Of a stretch of DNA of 64,000 bases, positions 53,087 to 62,211 are shown in pieces. Source of the DNA: Stenotrophomonas panacihumi (GTDB taxonomy: Bacteria > Pseudomonadota > Gammaproteobacteria > Xanthomonadales > Xanthomonadaceae). The DNA is taken from contig NZ_LLXU01000076.1 in the NCBI RefSeq assembly GCF_001431645.1, forward strand, positions 62,001 to 126,000, written 5' to 3'. The notes beneath the pieces were generated by a model, which worked only from the letters and a program-made list of their open reading frames with translations, searched no databases and had not been told where the DNA came from. Positions within the stretch are counted from its first letter, which is position 1. Each line of letters opens with the position of its first letter. The translations under genes were made by a program, and so were the position numbers.

Positions 53087-53476
53087 TTAGTCGTCCTCGC
53101 GCGGCGGCCTGCGCAGCACGCGGCGTCCATAAAGATGTGCGTCGAGCGAGTACGCGCCGGGCCCGAGCAGCAGCACGCTCAGCAGCAGCAACAGCACCGC
53201 CCAGCCGGCCGGCTCGGGTAGGCGCGCGATCGTCACCAGCAGCCCGAGCACCAGCGCCAGCGGCGTGAGCCATCCGCAGGCCAGCAGCACCGCCGCGCCC
53301 CAAGCCACGCGCATCGGCCATGGGCCGACGCCGGCCAGCCAGCCGCCCTGCGGGTCGAGCAGCATCACCAGCGCCGCGTCCACGCGCAGCAGCAGCAGGC
53401 CCAGCCCCGGCCCGCGGTCCGGGAACATTGAATAGAGTCGCTGCATTGCCTCGTCCGAGCGCCACCACGCGGCCAT
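53087..53476 (-). CDS. Small DoxX-like membrane protein
   Basis: The 129-residue product has four hydrophobic helices with a leading amphipathic segment. The text LGLLLLRVDAALVMLL resembles the DoxX/DUF417-like N-terminal helix. The start could be 53476 or the internal ATG at 53446. It diverges from the sensor kinase gene with a gap of 75 bases. The 3' neighbour is the AraC gene on the same strand, but expression from one promoter is uncertain. Function is not assigned; DoxX-type proteins have been tied to redox membrane complexes in other bacteria. Confidence 0.7.
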   Translation of the reverse strand: MAAWWRSDEAMQRLYSMFPDRGPGLGLLLLRVDAALVMLLDPQGGWLAGVGPWPMRVAWGAAVLLACGWLTPLALVLGLLVTIARLPEPAGWAVLLLLLSVLLLGPGAYSLDAHLYGRRVLRRPPREDD

Positions 53477-53551
53477 TAGCCATCGCCCCGCCCGGCCGCG
53501 CATCCCCCGAAAGAGGTGTTGGCAGCTCCCCCGTCCCTGCCAGAATGGCGC

Positions 53552-56500
53552 ATGCCTCGCGTTTTCCGTCCCCCTGCGTGCACCCTGCGGTTCGCCGCGC
53601 GCGTGTCGTGCCTGTTCGTCGCGGGGATGCTGCTGTGCGCGCCCGGCGCGCGTGCGCAGGCCGCCACCGTGCCGGTGACATCGGGCCTGGCCGGTTTCGA
53701 CCACACCGCCTGGCCGGTGGAGCGCGGCGCGCCGGGCGATATCTGGGACATCGTGCAGGCCGAGGACGGCGCGTTGTGGCTGGCCACCGGCGCCGGGCTG
53801 TATCGATTCGACGGCCGTGGCTTCACCCGCGAGGATGCGCCGGAAGGCAGCCACTTCCTCTCCGGCAACATGACCACCCTGCGCCTGGAGCCCGACGGCG
53901 CGCTGTGGATCGGCTACTACAACGCCGGCCTGAGCCGGCTCGCCGGCGGACGGCTCGACCACTTCCAGCCGGCGCAGGGCATGCCCAACGCGCTGGTGCC
54001 GCGCCTGGCGCGCGATGCCGAAGGCCGCCTGTGGGCGGCCAGCGATGGCGGCCTGCGCTGGTTCGATGGCCAGCGCTGGCAGGCGCCTGCCGCTTCGATG
54101 GGGTATCCCGGTGACAACGCGCAATGGCTGCTGCGCGACCGTCGCGGCACCTTGTGGGTGGGCAACGACAAGGAACTGCTGCGGCTGCGGCGCGGCGCGA
54201 CGCGTTTCGAGGCGACCGGCGTGCCGGTCTCGCAGTTCTCCACGCTGGTCGAAAGCCCGCGGGGCGAACTGTGGCTGGCCGATCGCCAGCGCGGCCTGAT
54301 GCCGGTGGCCCGCGACGGCGTGGTGCTCGATGAAGCCCAGCGCCGCGCCGGCCTGCTGCCGCAGGTGCGCGCGCGCCGCGTGCTGTTCGCGCGCGACGGC
54401 AGCCTGTGGGCCAGCGGCATGCAGGGCGGCGGCGTGTACCGCATCCGCTTCGACGGGGACGCGCCGCGCATCGAGCAGTTCGCGGTGGCGCAGGGCTTGA
54501 GTTCGCCCTACCCGGCCCCGCTGCTGGAAGACCGCGAAGGCAACCTGTGGGTCGGGACCAACCTCGGGCTGGACCGCTTCCGCGCGCACGCCGTGCATCG
54601 CCTCGCCGGCCTGCCGGCGGGCATGGATCCGTTGCAGACCCTCTTCCACGACCCCGACGGCAGCGTCTACTCCTATTCCCAGGACATGCGGCCGCTGCGC
54701 CTGGACCGCGACAACGTCACCCGCGTGCAGGACGCCTGGCCCGCGCAGGCGCCCGAACCACGCGCCGGCCGCTGGCCCTCGGTGCTCGGCCAGGTCGCGC
54801 TGTGGCATGACGGCGCGCTCGAAGCGCGGCCCTCGCCCGGGCTGCCCGAACGCCGCTACCTGCACGCGATGGCCTTTGATGGCCACGACCGCGGCTGGGT
54901 CTGCTTCGGCGACGACTACGTCTTTCATTACGACGGCCAGCAGTGGGCGCCAGAAACACGACTGCCGGCACAGGCCTGCTCGTCGATGGTGCTGGCAGGC
55001 GATGCGGCCTTGTTCGGCTACGCCGACGGCAGCGTGCGCGTGCTCGAAGGGGGCCGCGTCACCCACTACGGCACGGCGCAGGGATTGGCGGTGGGCCCGG
55101 TGACCACGCTGTACCGCGACGGCGCGGGGTTGGTGGTGGCTGGCGAGACCGGCGTGGCGGTCCTCGGCGCCGACGGCCGCTTCCACACCCTGCAGGCGCA
55201 GGCGCCGAACCTGTTCGACGGGGTCAACGGCATCGTGCGCGATGCCGCCGGCCAGTACTGGATGTACGGCATGCGCGGCCTGCTGCGCGTCAACGGCGAC
55301 GACCTGGCGCGCAGCCTCGCCGACGGCACGCCGCTGCGCGCACCCCGCCTGTTCGACGCCATCGACGGCCTGCCCGGCATCTCGCGCCAGACCAGCCCGG
55401 TGCCCACCGCGGTCCTTGGCGGCGACGGCCTGCTGTGGCTGTCCAGCAACCAGGGCCTGGCCTGGCTGGATACGCGCCTGCCGCATCGCAACCCGGTGGC
55501 GCCGCAGGTCGCGATTGGCGAGATCGCGCATGGCGACACGCATGGCCCGCTGCGCGATGGCCTGGTACTGCCCAAGCACACCACGCAGTTGCAGATCGAC
55601 TACGCCGCCAGCAGCCTGGCGCGCCCGGACCGCGTGCGCTACCGCTACCGCCTGCTCGGACTGGAGCAGGACTGGCACGACGCCGGTGAACTGACCCGCG
55701 CCTCCTACAGCAACCTCGGGCCGGGGCGTTACCGCTTCGAGGTCGAGGCCGGCAACGAGGACGGCGTGTGGAGCAAGGCGCCGGCCGCGCGCAGCTTCCG
55801 CATCGTGCCGGCGTTCACCCAGACCGCCGCGTTCAAGGTGCTGTGCGTGGCGCTGGGGCTGGCCGCGCTGGTGCTGGCCGTGCGCATCCGCGGCCGCCAG
55901 TTGGCCGAGCGCCTGCGCGCGCGGCTGGACGAACGCCACCAGGAGCGCGAACGCATCGCGCGCGAATTGCACGACACCCTGCTGCAGGGCACGCAGGGCT
56001 TGATCCTGCGCCTGCACGCGGCCAGCCAGCGGCTGCCGGCCGACGACCCGCTGCGCGGCGAACTGGAAACGGCAATGGACCTGGCCGAACAGGCGATGGC
56101 CGAAGGCCGCGAACGCGTGCGCGGCCTGCGCGGCGTGGTGCAGCAGCGCCAGGACCTGGGCACCGCGCTGCTGCAGGTGCGCGACGAGGCCGGCGGCCGC
56201 CTGCTGCCGGAAGTGCGCCTGCTGGTGGAAGGCAGTCCGCGTCCGTTGCTGCCGCATGCCGCCGAGGAGCTGTACATGATCGGCCGCGAGGCCCTGCTCA
56301 ACGCGTTCCAGCATGCGGGCGCCGAGGCGGTGGAGATCGAGGTGGGCTATGGCCGGCGCGGTCTGCAGCTGCGCATCCGCGACGACGGCCGCGGCCTCGA
56401 CGACGCCGCCACGCAGGCGCCCGGCCACTGGGGCCTGCGCGGCATGCGCGAGCGCGCCGCACGGCTCGGCGCACGCCTGCAACTGTGGTCGCGCGAAGGT

Positions 56501-56614
56501 GCCGGCACCGAGGTGCAGGTCAGCCTGCCGGCGGCCCGTGCGTACCGCCGCCCCACCCGCCGGCGCGGCCGCCCGTGGCTGCGCGCGGTTCCGCTTACCG
56601 AAGGAGAAACCTGA
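53552..56614 (+). CDS. Reg_prop two-component sensor histidine kinase
   Basis: The protein has 1020 residues with a signal peptide ending at ARAQA and a large periplasmic beta-propeller built from Reg_prop repeats (DGALWLATGAGLYRFDG and similar). A Y_Y_Y domain near residue 690 (RYRYRLLGLEQDWHDAGEL) and one membrane helix near 760-780 follow. The cytoplasmic part has a HisKA_3 dimerisation domain with phospho-acceptor His807 in RELHDTLLQG and an HATPase domain (NAFQHAGAEAVEIE, DDGRGLDD). The start at 53552 preserves the signal; upstream GTG and TTG codons are in frame. The stop overlaps the response regulator start. Such sensors often detect oligosaccharides. Confidence 0.92.
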   Translation: MPRVFRPPACTLRFAARVSCLFVAGMLLCAPGARAQAATVPVTSGLAGFDHTAWPVERGAPGDIWDIVQAEDGALWLATGAGLYRFDGRGFTREDAPEGSHFLSGNMTTLRLEPDGALWIGYYNAGLSRLAGGRLDHFQPAQGMPNALVPRLARDAEGRLWAASDGGLRWFDGQRWQAPAASMGYPGDNAQWLLRDRRGTLWVGNDKELLRLRRGATRFEATGVPVSQFSTLVESPRGELWLADRQRGLMPVARDGVVLDEAQRRAGLLPQVRARRVLFARDGSLWASGMQGGGVYRIRFDGDAPRIEQFAVAQGLSSPYPAPLLEDREGNLWVGTNLGLDRFRAHAVHRLAGLPAGMDPLQTLFHDPDGSVYSYSQDMRPLRLDRDNVTRVQDAWPAQAPEPRAGRWPSVLGQVALWHDGALEARPSPGLPERRYLHAMAFDGHDRGWVCFGDDYVFHYDGQQWAPETRLPAQACSSMVLAGDAALFGYADGSVRVLEGGRVTHYGTAQGLAVGPVTTLYRDGAGLVVAGETGVAVLGADGRFHTLQAQAPNLFDGVNGIVRDAAGQYWMYGMRGLLRVNGDDLARSLADGTPLRAPRLFDAIDGLPGISRQTSPVPTAVLGGDGLLWLSSNQGLAWLDTRLPHRNPVAPQVAIGEIAHGDTHGPLRDGLVLPKHTTQLQIDYAASSLARPDRVRYRYRLLGLEQDWHDAGELTRASYSNLGPGRYRFEVEAGNEDGVWSKAPAARSFRIVPAFTQTAAFKVLCVALGLAALVLAVRIRGRQLAERLRARLDERHQERERIARELHDTLLQGTQGLILRLHAASQRLPADDPLRGELETAMDLAEQAMAEGRERVRGLRGVVQQRQDLGTALLQVRDEAGGRLLPEVRLLVEGSPRPLLPHAAEELYMIGREALLNAFQHAGAEAVEIEVGYGRRGLQLRIRDDGRGLDDAATQAPGHWGLRGMRERAARLGARLQLWSREGAGTEVQVSLPAARAYRRPTRRRGRPWLRAVPLTEGET

Positions 56615-57255
56615 TGTCCGCCTCCCCCGAGCCGATCGGCGTGCTGATCGTTGACGACCACCCGCTGCTGCGCGACGGCCTGGCCGCGATGATCGCCAAC
56701 CAGCCGGACATGCGCCTGCTCGGCGAGGCCAGCGACGGCGAGGAAGCGGTGGCGCGCTACCAGGCGCTGCGCCCGGACGTGGTGCTGATGGACCTGCAAC
56801 TGCCGCGCGTGGACGGCGTTGAAGCCACCGCGCGCATCCGTGCGCTCGACCCGCGTGCCCGCGTCATCATCCTCACCACCTACAGCGGCGATGCGCGCGC
56901 GGTGCGGGCGCTGCAGGCCGGCGCCAGCGCCTACCTGCTCAAGGACGCGCTGCGGCGAGAACTGGTCGATACCCTGCGCGAGGTCCACCAGGGGCGCCGC
57001 CACCAGATGCCGGCCGCGATTGCCGGCAGCATCGCCGCGCACATCGCCGACGAGCAGCTGTCCCATCGCGAGACGGAGGTGCTGCTGCATGTCGCCGCCG
57101 GGCAGTCGAACAAGGTGATCGGCCAGCACATGTCGATTTCCGAGCAGACGGTGAAGGCGCACATGAAGAGCATCCTGGGCAAGCTCGGTGCGCGCGATCG
57201 CACCCACGCGGTCACCGTGGCGCTGCGGCGCGGGATCATCTCGCTGGACACCTGA
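56614..57255 (+). CDS. NarL/FixJ-family response regulator
   Basis: The 213-residue protein has a receiver domain with the acidic pair in LIVDDHPLLRDGL, the phospho-acceptor Asp60 in VVLMDLQLP and Lys in AYLLKDA. A LuxR-type helix-turn-helix follows at about 148-205 (LSHRETEVLLHVAAGQSNKV, SEQTVKAHMKSILGKL). The start overlaps the kinase stop (TGATG) with GGAG just upstream, so the pair is coupled. Ten bases after its stop lies the perfect inverted repeat CCAGTAGAAATACTGG. It is the leading candidate to bind that repeat, but this is inference. Confidence 0.93.
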   Translation: MSASPEPIGVLIVDDHPLLRDGLAAMIANQPDMRLLGEASDGEEAVARYQALRPDVVLMDLQLPRVDGVEATARIRALDPRARVIILTTYSGDARAVRALQAGASAYLLKDALRRELVDTLREVHQGRRHQMPAAIAGSIAAHIADEQLSHRETEVLLHVAAGQSNKVIGQHMSISEQTVKAHMKSILGKLGARDRTHAVTVALRRGIISLDT

Positions 57256-57265
57256 GTCCGCCTCG

Positions 57266-57281
57266 CCAGTAGAAATACTGG
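57266..57281 (+). promoter_or_regulatory. Inverted repeat CCAGTA-N4-TACTGG, site C (perfect copy)
   Basis: CCAGTAGAAATACTGG is a perfect inverted repeat with a four-base spacer. It lies 83 bases before the lipoprotein gene and directly after the response regulator gene. It is the best match of the six-site set. Confidence 0.65.
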
Positions 57282-57364
57282 TGCCAGCAGGGTGTTTTTG
57301 CGCATGCCGCCGGGCGCGCGCGTCGCCATCCTGCGTGCAACGCCATCGTCCCGCGGGGACTTCG

Positions 57365-58417
57365 ATGAACCACGGCACCCGCCTGCTGCTGTGCGTGCTG
57401 GCCCTGCTGCCGGCCGGCTGCGCCACGATGGGCCCGCAGAGCATCCCGCGCGATCGCCAGGGATACTCCAGCGCCATAGGAGAGTCGTGGAAGGAGCAGA
57501 CCCTGCTCAACATCGTGCGCCTGCGTTACGCCGATGCGCCGATGTTCCTGGACGTCTCCTCGGTGGTGGCCTCCTACTCGGCCGAGGGGCAGCTTGATGC
57601 GGCGGTCAACTTTCCTTCCCGCGATGCCTCCAACTCGGCCATCGGCGGCTATGGCCGCTTCACCACCAAGCCCACCATCTCCTACGCGCCGCTGACCGGG
57701 GACAAGTTCACCCAGAGCCTGCTGCGGCCCATTCCGCCGGTGGCGGTGTTCCAGATGATCCAGGCCGGCTACCCGGCCGATTTCATCCTCGGCGCCACCA
57801 CCCGCGCGATCAACGGGCGCTACAACCGCTCGGCCGGCATCAACGCGCGCCGCGCCGACCCGGAGTTCATCCAGCTCGCCGAAGCGTTCCGGCGCATCCA
57901 GCAGTCCGAAGGCCTGGGCATGCGCATCGAGCAACGCGAACACGGCGAGGCTACGCTGCTGTTCTTCCGCAGCGGCGCCTCCGCGCAGCTCGCCGCCGAC
58001 GTGGAGACCGTGCGCGGCCTGCTCGGCATCCAGCCTTCGCCCGAATTCAATCTTGTCTACGGTTCGATACAGCGCGGTGACAACGAGATCGCGCTGCTGA
58101 CGCGCTCGATGCTGGAGATCCTGATGGACTTCTCCAACTGCATCGACGTGCCAGGCGATCACATCGCCAGTGGCCGCACCTATGCGGGCTACCCGCCTGG
58201 CGAAGGTGCCGGCGCGCAGCGCCTGGCCACCATCCACAGCGGCGATGCCGCGCCACCCGATGCCTATGCGGCGGTGCGATATCGCGGCAGCTGGTACTGG
58301 ATCGACGACCACGACATGGCGTCCAAGCGCGCCTTCGCGTTCATGATGATGTTCTTCTCGCTGGCCGAGACCGGGAAGACCGCGCCGCCGCCCGTGTTGA
58401 CCATCGGCGCGGATTGA
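57365..58417 (+). CDS. Lipoprotein of unknown function in the sulfatase regulon
   Basis: The 350-residue protein starts at 57365, with GGGGA five bases upstream. It has a lipoprotein signal (ALLPAGC). The mature part includes SWKEQTLLNIVRLRYADAPM, a hydrophilic middle with no obvious repeats and a C-terminal WYWIDDHDMASKRAFAFMMM. No membrane helix follows the signal, so it should sit in the periplasm or on the outer membrane. It has a perfect copy of the inverted repeat upstream and lies 143 bases before a sulfatase gene. I do not recognise a characterised family. Confidence 0.85.
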   Translation: MNHGTRLLLCVLALLPAGCATMGPQSIPRDRQGYSSAIGESWKEQTLLNIVRLRYADAPMFLDVSSVVASYSAEGQLDAAVNFPSRDASNSAIGGYGRFTTKPTISYAPLTGDKFTQSLLRPIPPVAVFQMIQAGYPADFILGATTRAINGRYNRSAGINARRADPEFIQLAEAFRRIQQSEGLGMRIEQREHGEATLLFFRSGASAQLAADVETVRGLLGIQPSPEFNLVYGSIQRGDNEIALLTRSMLEILMDFSNCIDVPGDHIASGRTYAGYPPGEGAGAQRLATIHSGDAAPPDAYAAVRYRGSWYWIDDHDMASKRAFAFMMMFFSLAETGKTAPPPVLTIGAD

Positions 58418-58423
58418 ACGCGC

Positions 58424-58439
58424 TAGGTACATTTACTTA
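58424..58439 (+). promoter_or_regulatory. Degenerate inverted repeat of the same type, site F
   Basis: TAGGTACATTTACTTA keeps the GTA-N4-TAC core with weaker outer bases. It lies 121 bases before the fifth sulfatase gene. It is the weakest member of the set. Confidence 0.35.
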
Positions 58440-58560
58440 GACAAATACCGAAAACCCTCTCATGTGCGATGCCTCGGGGCGGCACAGACTCGTCCTCGTC
58501 ATCCCCGCCGCGCGCGATCCCGCTTCGCGTGCCTGTTCCCGTACGCACGAGGCTCCTGTC

Positions 58561-60888
58561 ATGACCGAGAAAAAGTTCAAAGGCGTCATCAAGCTCGACA
58601 TCCGCGATTCCAAGGCGGACTGGGAGCCCTTCCTTCCCCCGAAGGCGCCGGAGGGCGCGCCGAACATCCTCATCGTGCTGTATGACGACACCGGCCAGGC
58701 CGCGTGGCAACCGTACGGCGGCGCGATCAACATGCCCACGCTGCAGAAGCTGGCCGACAACGGCCTGACCTACACGCAGTGGCATACCACCGCGCTGTGC
58801 TCGCCGACGCGCTCCTGCTTCCTGACCGGCCGCAACCACCATCTCAATGGCATGTCGGCGATTACCGAGGCCGCCAACGGGTTCCCCGGCTGGAGCGGGC
58901 GGGTGCCGCCGGAATGCATGTCGATCGGCCAGGTGTTGCAGGACACCGGCTACAGCACGTTCTGGATCGGCAAGGACCACAACGTGCCCGAGCAGGACAT
59001 CTGTTCGGGCGGCCCGAAGTCGGAATGGCCGCTGCAGAAGGGCTTCGACCGCTACTACGGCTTCCTGGGCGGCGAAACCAACCAGTGGTACCCGGATCTC
59101 ACCCAGGACAACCTGTTCATCGACCAGCCGTACGGCCCCGAGGACGGCTACCACCTGTCGCGCGACCTGACCGACCAGGCGCTGCAGATGATCCGTGACC
59201 AGAAGGCTTCCAATCCTTCCAAGCCGTGGTTCATGTGGTTCTGCCCGGGCGCCAACCACGCCCCGCACCACGCGCCCAAGGAATACATCGACAAGTACAA
59301 GGGCAAGTTCGACGACGGCTACGACGCCTATCGCAAGTGGGTGGTGCCGCGCATGATCGAGAAGGGCCTGCTTCCCAAGGGCACCGCCGTGCCGGACTTC
59401 AACCCGATGCCCGAAGACCAGGCCAACCCGGGCGACTACGTCAAGCCATGGGACACCTTGAGCGCCGACGAGAAGAAGCTCTTCGCGCGCATGGCCGAGG
59501 TGTATGCCGGCTTTTCCGAGTACACCGACGCGCAGGTGGGGCGGATCGTCGACTACCTGGAGAAGAGCGGGCAGCTCGACAACACGATCGTCTTCTACTG
59601 CTCGGACAACGGCGCTTCCGGCGAGGGCAGCCCGAACGGCTCGGTCAACGAGAACAAGTTCTTCAACAACTATCCGGACACGCTGGAGGAGAACCTCAAG
59701 TACCTGGACGTGCTGGGTGGCCCGGAAACCTACAACCACTACCCCACCGGCTGGGCCGCCGCGTTCTCGGCGCCCTACAAGATGTTCAAGCGCTACTCCG
59801 AGTACGCCGGTGGCACCTGCTGCCCGATGGTCATCCACTGGCCCAAGGGCATCAAGGCCAAGGGCGAGGTCCGCAACCAGTACCACCACGCGGTGGACAT
59901 CGTGCCGACCATCCTCGAATCGATCGGCATTGCGATGCCCGACAGCTACCGTGGCGTGAAGCAGCATCCGCTGTCCGGCGTGTCGATGAAGTACTCGTTC
60001 GAGAAAGATGGGGCCACGCAGAAGAAGCGGCAGTACTACGCGATGCTCGGCACGCGCGGCATCTGGGACAACGGCTGGAAGGCCGCGGCGATCCACGCCC
60101 CGCTGACCAGCAAGGGCCACTTCGACAAGGACGAATGGGAGCTCTATCACGTCGACGAGGACCGCTCCGAGTCCAGGGACCTCGCCAAGGAGCACCCGGA
60201 CAAGCTCAAGGCGCTCATCGACGCCTGGTTCGAGGAAGCCGAGGCCAACAACGTGCTGCCGCTGGACGATCGCACGGCGGCCGAAGTCCTCGGCACCGAA
60301 CGCCCGAGCACCGAGGCGGTACGCGAACGCTACGTCTACTACCCCGGCACCTCGCCGGTGCCCGAAGGCGTGGCGGTCAACGTGCGCGGCCGCTCGTACA
60401 AGATCATCGCCGACGTGGAGATCACCGACGCCGATGCCTCCGGCGTGCTGTTCGCCCATGGCTCGCGCTTCGGTGGACACAGCCTCTTCATCAAGGACAA
60501 GAAGCTGTACTACGTCTACAACTTCCTCGGCATCAAGCCGGAGCAGAAGTTCGTCTCCAAGACCGAGCTCAAGCCGGGCAAGTATTCGCTGGGCATGGAG
60601 TTCGAGCGCTCCGGCGCGGGCGAACACGGCGAGTCGCTGGGCAAGACGAAGCTCTACGTCAACGACAAGCTCGAGGCCGAGGGCGACATGAAGACCCAGC
60701 TCGGCAAGTTCACCCTCTCCGGCGACGGCCTGTGCATCGGCCGCGACAGCGGCGATGCGGTGAGCGAGGAGTACACGACGCCCGGCGAGTTCAAGGGCGG
60801 GGAAATCCTCGGGGTGGGCGTGAGTGTCGAGAAGGCCCAGTACCTGGATCTGGAAAAACTGGCGGCGGCGGCCTTCGCGGCCGACTGA
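58561..60888 (+). CDS. Arylsulfatase (type I, formylglycine), paralogue 5
   Basis: This 775-residue sulfatase shares length and architecture with the four paralogues at 2753-12479. Metal ligands are in LYDDTG (Asp42, Asp43) and the signature CSPTRSCFLTGRNHH has catalytic Cys80. Other landmarks are FYCSDNGASGEG and the C-terminal lectin-like domain. The usual G-F/Y-G after the first metal ligands is replaced by TGQAAW, a noticeable difference. There is no signal peptide. The start at 58561 is preferred over the upstream ATG at 58462 because the latter adds a non-conserved stretch. The DUF202 gene follows after 52 bases. Confidence 0.93.
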   Translation: MTEKKFKGVIKLDIRDSKADWEPFLPPKAPEGAPNILIVLYDDTGQAAWQPYGGAINMPTLQKLADNGLTYTQWHTTALCSPTRSCFLTGRNHHLNGMSAITEAANGFPGWSGRVPPECMSIGQVLQDTGYSTFWIGKDHNVPEQDICSGGPKSEWPLQKGFDRYYGFLGGETNQWYPDLTQDNLFIDQPYGPEDGYHLSRDLTDQALQMIRDQKASNPSKPWFMWFCPGANHAPHHAPKEYIDKYKGKFDDGYDAYRKWVVPRMIEKGLLPKGTAVPDFNPMPEDQANPGDYVKPWDTLSADEKKLFARMAEVYAGFSEYTDAQVGRIVDYLEKSGQLDNTIVFYCSDNGASGEGSPNGSVNENKFFNNYPDTLEENLKYLDVLGGPETYNHYPTGWAAAFSAPYKMFKRYSEYAGGTCCPMVIHWPKGIKAKGEVRNQYHHAVDIVPTILESIGIAMPDSYRGVKQHPLSGVSMKYSFEKDGATQKKRQYYAMLGTRGIWDNGWKAAAIHAPLTSKGHFDKDEWELYHVDEDRSESRDLAKEHPDKLKALIDAWFEEAEANNVLPLDDRTAAEVLGTERPSTEAVRERYVYYPGTSPVPEGVAVNVRGRSYKIIADVEITDADASGVLFAHGSRFGGHSLFIKDKKLYYVYNFLGIKPEQKFVSKTELKPGKYSLGMEFERSGAGEHGESLGKTKLYVNDKLEAEGDMKTQLGKFTLSGDGLCIGRDSGDAVSEEYTTPGEFKGGEILGVGVSVEKAQYLDLEKLAAAAFAAD

Positions 60889-60940
60889 ACCCGCGCGCGC
60901 GGCGGCCCCCGTGCCGCCGCGCCTTCAACGGACATCCACC

Positions 60941-61348
60941 ATGCACGATCCCAGCCCGCCTCCACCGGCGTCCGGCTCGCTGTCCAACGACCTGGCGCGT
61001 GGCCGCACCCACATGGCCAACGAGCGCACCCACCTGGCCTACCTGCGCACCACCGTCTCGCTGATCGGCTTCGGCATCACCATCAACCGCTTCAGCATGT
61101 ACCTGGTGCAGAACGACCAGGCCCCGCAGGGCGGGCGACTGATGCTGCGCGACGCCGGCAATGCCGGCATCGGCATGGTGTTGCTGGGGCTGGCGCTGCT
61201 GGTGTGGTCGATCACCCGCTACTGGCATGTCTCGCGCGACATCGAGCGCGGCGTGATGATGCCGCGCCATCGCGCCACGACGCTTTTCAGCCTCGGCCTG
61301 CTGCTGCTCGGCGGGCTGACCGCGCTATGGCTGTTCCTGGATCACTGA
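60941..61348 (+). CDS. DUF202 small membrane protein
   Basis: The 135-residue protein has three membrane helices. It begins with the family motif ANERTHLAYLRTTVSLIGFG and ends with LLLLGGLTALWLFL. Proteins of this family (YidH-like) lack an assigned activity. It follows the fifth sulfatase by 52 bases on the same strand and converges with the outer-membrane gene, with a nine-base gap. Its link with desulfation is only contextual. Confidence 0.85.
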   Translation: MHDPSPPPPASGSLSNDLARGRTHMANERTHLAYLRTTVSLIGFGITINRFSMYLVQNDQAPQGGRLMLRDAGNAGIGMVLLGLALLVWSITRYWHVSRDIERGVMMPRHRATTLFSLGLLLLGGLTALWLFLDH

Positions 61349-61357
61349 GGCAGCTGC

Positions 61358-62200
61358 TCATCGCGGGAACAGCAGCGTGGCGGTGAAGCGCAGGCCCCAG
61401 TCCGGGCCGCCATCCGGCTTCTCCAGGTAGCCGCGCACGCCGCCCTGGAAGCTCATCATCTGGCCGCCGATCTTGGTGACCTTGGAGTAGCCGATGTTCA
61501 ACGGCACCGTCCACTGGTTGGCTTTCCAGTCGTAGGTCGATTCCAGGTTGAAGACCAGCGTGCGTCCGCCCGGAAAGGCGCGCGAGAGGAATGGCTGCAC
61601 GAAGGTGCTGCTGATGTCGGCGCGATGGCTGCCCACCCCGCCCACGTCGCTGATGTGGTTGAGCAGCGCGCCGTAGGTCCAGGCGTGCTCCTGCTTGAGC
61701 AGCACGATCGTCGGCCCCAGGCCCCAGGTGTCCGCGCCGAGATCGTCGGTGCCGGTGGGCAGCAGGATCGCCGGGCCGATGCCCCAGATCAGCCCCGAGG
61801 CGCCCGGTTGCTTGGGCGAGAAGAAGAAGCTCTGGGTGATGTCGCCGATGCCGGCCTGGTCGGTGCCCGGCACCACGTCCTTCTGGTAGGTGACCGGCAG
61901 GATGGTGCGGGAGATGACGTTCCAGTGTTCGGAGATCGAGAACGGCGCCACCGGCTGGATGTTCAGCGTGTGCTTGTAGCCTTCCTCGCCGTAGGTCTCG
62001 TCGTAGTTGTACTGCAGCGGCACGCTGATCAGCGCCGCCACCGGGTTGGACAGCGCCTTGGCCAGCGAATCGGCATCGTGCGCGGGCGCCGCGGCCGGGG
62101 CGGCGGCGGTCGTGGCATCGGGGGCGGCCTGCTGCGCGTGCAGCGACAACGGCACCGCCAGCGACAAGCCGGCCAGCAGGCGCAATGGCAATACGTCCAT
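61358..62200 (-). CDS. Outer-membrane beta-barrel protein (MetA/phenol-pathway-like)
   Basis: The 280-residue protein has a signal peptide (SLAVPLSLHAQ), then an Ala/Pro-rich linker. The rest is rich in alternating beta strands (SVPLQYNYDETYG, GIGDITQSFFFSPK, WGLRFTATLLFPR) and ends in a terminal aromatic-basic strand typical of outer-membrane barrels. It resembles the transporter family named after the phenol-degradation MetA pathway. It starts 11 bases after the DUF4239 gene, so both should share an operon and the inverted repeat upstream. It could let the sulfated substrate or its products pass the outer membrane. Confidence 0.78.
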   Translation of the reverse strand: MDVLPLRLLAGLSLAVPLSLHAQQAAPDATTAAAPAAAPAHDADSLAKALSNPVAALISVPLQYNYDETYGEEGYKHTLNIQPVAPFSISEHWNVISRTILPVTYQKDVVPGTDQAGIGDITQSFFFSPKQPGASGLIWGIGPAILLPTGTDDLGADTWGLGPTIVLLKQEHAWTYGALLNHISDVGGVGSHRADISSTFVQPFLSRAFPGGRTLVFNLESTYDWKANQWTVPLNIGYSKVTKIGGQMMSFQGGVRGYLEKPDGGPDWGLRFTATLLFPR

Positions 62201-62211
62201 GGTCTTTCTCC

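Noticed and set aside
53087-56482. Minus-strand open frame of 1131 codons opposite the sensor kinase
   Set aside because: Only the last 129 codons, outside the kinase gene, form a plausible membrane protein. The rest mirrors the kinase.
58423-60627. Minus-strand open frame of 734 codons opposite the fifth sulfatase
   Set aside because: The plus-strand frame has the full sulfatase signature. The mirror frame has repetitive Val/Leu/Arg composition and no motif.
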